Of a stretch of DNA of 6,787 nt, positions 5,538-6,787 are shown piece after piece. Source of the DNA: Planctomycetaceae bacterium (GTDB taxonomy: Bacteria; Planctomycetota; Planctomycetia; Pirellulales; Pirellulaceae); assembly GCA_007129635.1 (NCBI GenBank), contig SKVE01000506.1:1-6787 (forward strand). The letters run 5' to 3'. Numbering within the stretch: the stretch's first letter is position 1; every line of letters begins with the position of its first letter. The notes below the pieces were generated by a model. The model was not told where the DNA came from, ran no database searches, and saw only the letters and a list, made by a program, of their open reading frames with translations. The translations under genes and the position numbers were made by a program.

Positions 5538-6707
5538 ATGAACGAAACCAAACAGAAAACCGAACCACAACCCTCAAACCGGTTCCACAAGATAGTTACC
5601 GGGAGTTCCCTGATGACAAGAAGCAAACTTTTGTACCTCTTCACTCGTCTTTCTATGGCTACCACACTGCCTGTCATTGCGTTAGCCATGTGGTCAACGC
5701 CAGGGGTGGCCGCGGAACGCGAACTCATCCCGGATCGGCAGTTTGAACGAGGGATTCGGATCGTTAGTGAGAATGTGCCTCTGGGTACGCTAGATGACGG
5801 CTCGCGGAGTGGCCTGCCACCTGTCTGGACCCTGGGTCAATGGTGGACGCCGGAGAGCATCCGGGGAGAAAAGACCCGCGAAGAACGGCAGCCGCGTGAA
5901 TGGCAGCACGTGTACGAGGAGGTCTTCCGTGGCGCGCAGGTCGGGCGACTGGAGCTGCGCAATGGATCCGTAACCATGGGGCTCGACAGCGTGGCGGTTT
6001 ACGACGGCCTTTTCCGGGACGGCTCGGTCAAGGACTGGCCCCACTTCGACTTGCGCTGCACGCTGGCAACACCGGCCCAGTGGAAATCGGGCGAGATTCC
6101 CTCGATCGCCGCCATGAACAGGCTGCACCTGCGTTTCCGCGGGCAAGTGCTGGACGCCCGGCATAACCACGAGACGGATCGCACCGGCAACCGCTTCAAC
6201 CGCCGGATCCACGCCTGCAAGTTCCACCTCTTCTTTTGCATCACGAATCTCAATCCCGACTCGGAGGACTTCCGCAATTTCTTGTTCTTCGGCGTGTTGG
6301 TCTATGACGACCGCCGGGAATTTCTCGAACTCAGGGCGTCGAATGACAAGCAATCCGGCAAGATGATCTACGACGTCGGCGCCAATGCCCTAGCCCCCCA
6401 CATCACGTTCCACGACGGGAAAGCCCACACGATCGAAGGTAATGTGCTTCCCCATCTGAAGGCCGGGATCGAGCGCGCCGTCACCGCCGGCAAACTCAAA
6501 GAGCCCGGCCTCGCCAACTACGCGGTCACCTCCGTCATAATCGGCTACGAAACGCCCGGCCTCAGCCGCATGAGCTTCCGCGTCGATGAAATCAGCCTCA
6601 AAGCATCCTGGGACCAGACTTCTCCCGGCATGCCGAATCGCGCCATAAACGCCCCGGCAAGAATTAACCGTTTGGCCGATTCCGGGGGCGTTACGAGGTG
6701 TCGTTGA
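5538..6707 (+). CDS. Secreted protein of unrecognised family, paralog 2
   Basis: From ATG 5538 the product is 389 residues. Three in-frame starts are possible: 5511 (no ribosome binding site), 5538 (GGGGGAG at 5526-5532) and 5613 (GGGAG at 5601-5605). The 5613 start gives the cleanest signal peptide (MTRSK, then a hydrophobic LLYLFTRL...VIALAMW stretch, cleavage after GVAA), so it may be the true one; 5538 is kept as the longer start with a ribosome binding site. Landmarks, numbered from 5538, are PVWTLGQWWT (95-104), VKDWPHFDLR (164-173), FFCITNLNPDS (232-242), FFGVLVYDDR (250-259), SGKMIYDVG (273-281) and IGYETPGLSRMSFRVDEI (335-352). They match paralog 1 in order and spacing, while the regions between them differ strongly. 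The function is unknown; secretion and a beta-rich fold are likely. A terminator-like hairpin follows 26 bp after the stop. Confidence 0.83.
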   Translation: MNETKQKTEPQPSNRFHKIVTGSSLMTRSKLLYLFTRLSMATTLPVIALAMWSTPGVAAERELIPDRQFERGIRIVSENVPLGTLDDGSRSGLPPVWTLGQWWTPESIRGEKTREERQPREWQHVYEEVFRGAQVGRLELRNGSVTMGLDSVAVYDGLFRDGSVKDWPHFDLRCTLATPAQWKSGEIPSIAAMNRLHLRFRGQVLDARHNHETDRTGNRFNRRIHACKFHLFFCITNLNPDSEDFRNFLFFGVLVYDDRREFLELRASNDKQSGKMIYDVGANALAPHITFHDGKAHTIEGNVLPHLKAGIERAVTAGKLKEPGLANYAVTSVIIGYETPGLSRMSFRVDEISLKASWDQTSPGMPNRAINAPARINRLADSGGVTRCR

Positions 6708-6733
6708 CTGTCGTATTCTGTGTAAAAAAGGGG

Positions 6734-6764
6734 CAGCCGATGATTTTTAGAATCCGCTGTTTTT
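6734..6764 (+). terminator. Candidate intrinsic terminator (or REP-like end)
   Basis: CAGCCGAT (6734-6741) and ATCCGCTG (6752-6759) pair with one C-C mismatch around a 10-base loop, followed by TTTTT (6760-6764). The position, 26 bp after the stop of paralog 2, fits a rho-independent terminator. The stem is short and the loop long and T-rich, so the fold is marginal. The preceding AAAAAAGGGGCAG also resembles dispersed AAAAAGGGG(A/C)AG intergenic units seen near REP-associated transposases. Confidence 0.4.
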
Positions 6765-6772
6765 CTGTCTCA

Positions 6773-6787
6773 GCAACAAGAAAGGAA
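6773..6787 (+). promoter_or_regulatory. Possible ribosome binding site of a gene starting beyond the window
   Basis: The window ends in CAACAAGAAAGGAA. The purine-rich AAGAAAGGAA resembles the ribosome binding sites seen earlier in the window, for example before 1208. A start codon would have to lie within about 5-10 bases past the right edge. Confidence 0.3.

Noticed and set aside
5790..6353. 187-residue minus-strand open frame opposite paralog 2
   Set aside because: No domain or ribosome binding site; the plus-strand frame shares conserved landmarks with paralog 1, which proves that frame is the coding one.
1..6787. CRISPR array, tRNA or rRNA genes
   Set aside because: No regularly spaced repeats, no cloverleaf-like segments and no conserved rRNA sequence were seen on either strand.

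Overview
The window looks like chromosomal DNA from a planctomycete, probably of the Pirellulales/Rhodopirellula type. I judge this by eye from three things: the moderately high GC with GC-rich third codon positions, the DUF4058-type protein, and the combination of exported sugar-isomerase-like, Tat-dependent oxidoreductase and multiheme cytochrome genes. No rRNA, tRNA, CRISPR array or intact mobile element is visible.

Left end (1-1206). The 5' part of a DUF4058 gene runs leftward out of the window, with its own ribosome binding site and promoter-like hexamers. To its right is a rightward remnant (about 551-922) resembling the C-terminal half of a DUF3368/PIN-type (VapC-like) toxin. A near-consensus promoter (TTGACA-15-TATAAT, 919-945) overlaps the end of this remnant. 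Between 1066 and 1206 a short coding-like frame with no start codon ends one base before the next gene.

Centre (1208-4065). Three rightward genes form a probable export-linked operon: a signal-peptide-bearing TIM-barrel protein of the sugar phosphate isomerase/epimerase type, a Tat-exported aldo/keto-reductase-like protein that has lost most of its catalytic tetrad, and a lipoprotein with four CxxCH heme sites. The first two are separated by 129 bp holding two inverted repeats; the last two by only 38 bp. All three products should act outside the cytoplasm. A reasonable inference is oxidation or rearrangement of a carbohydrate in the periplasm with electrons handed to heme, but no substrate can be read from the sequence.

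Right end (4066-6787). Two secreted proteins of no family I recognise (4295-5293 and about 5538-6707) are clearly paralogous in their C-terminal two thirds. They are separated by about 240 bp that includes the tail of a transposase-like frame. The 229 bp before the first paralog carries a short coding-like stretch resembling the N-terminus of a Gfo/Idh/MocA oxidoreductase. The last 80 bp holds a terminator-like or REP-like structure and ends in what looks like the ribosome binding site of the next gene.

The best candidate for something undescribed is the paralog pair next to the exported isomerase/reductase/cytochrome set. Remnants of at least three other genes show that the locus has been rearranged.
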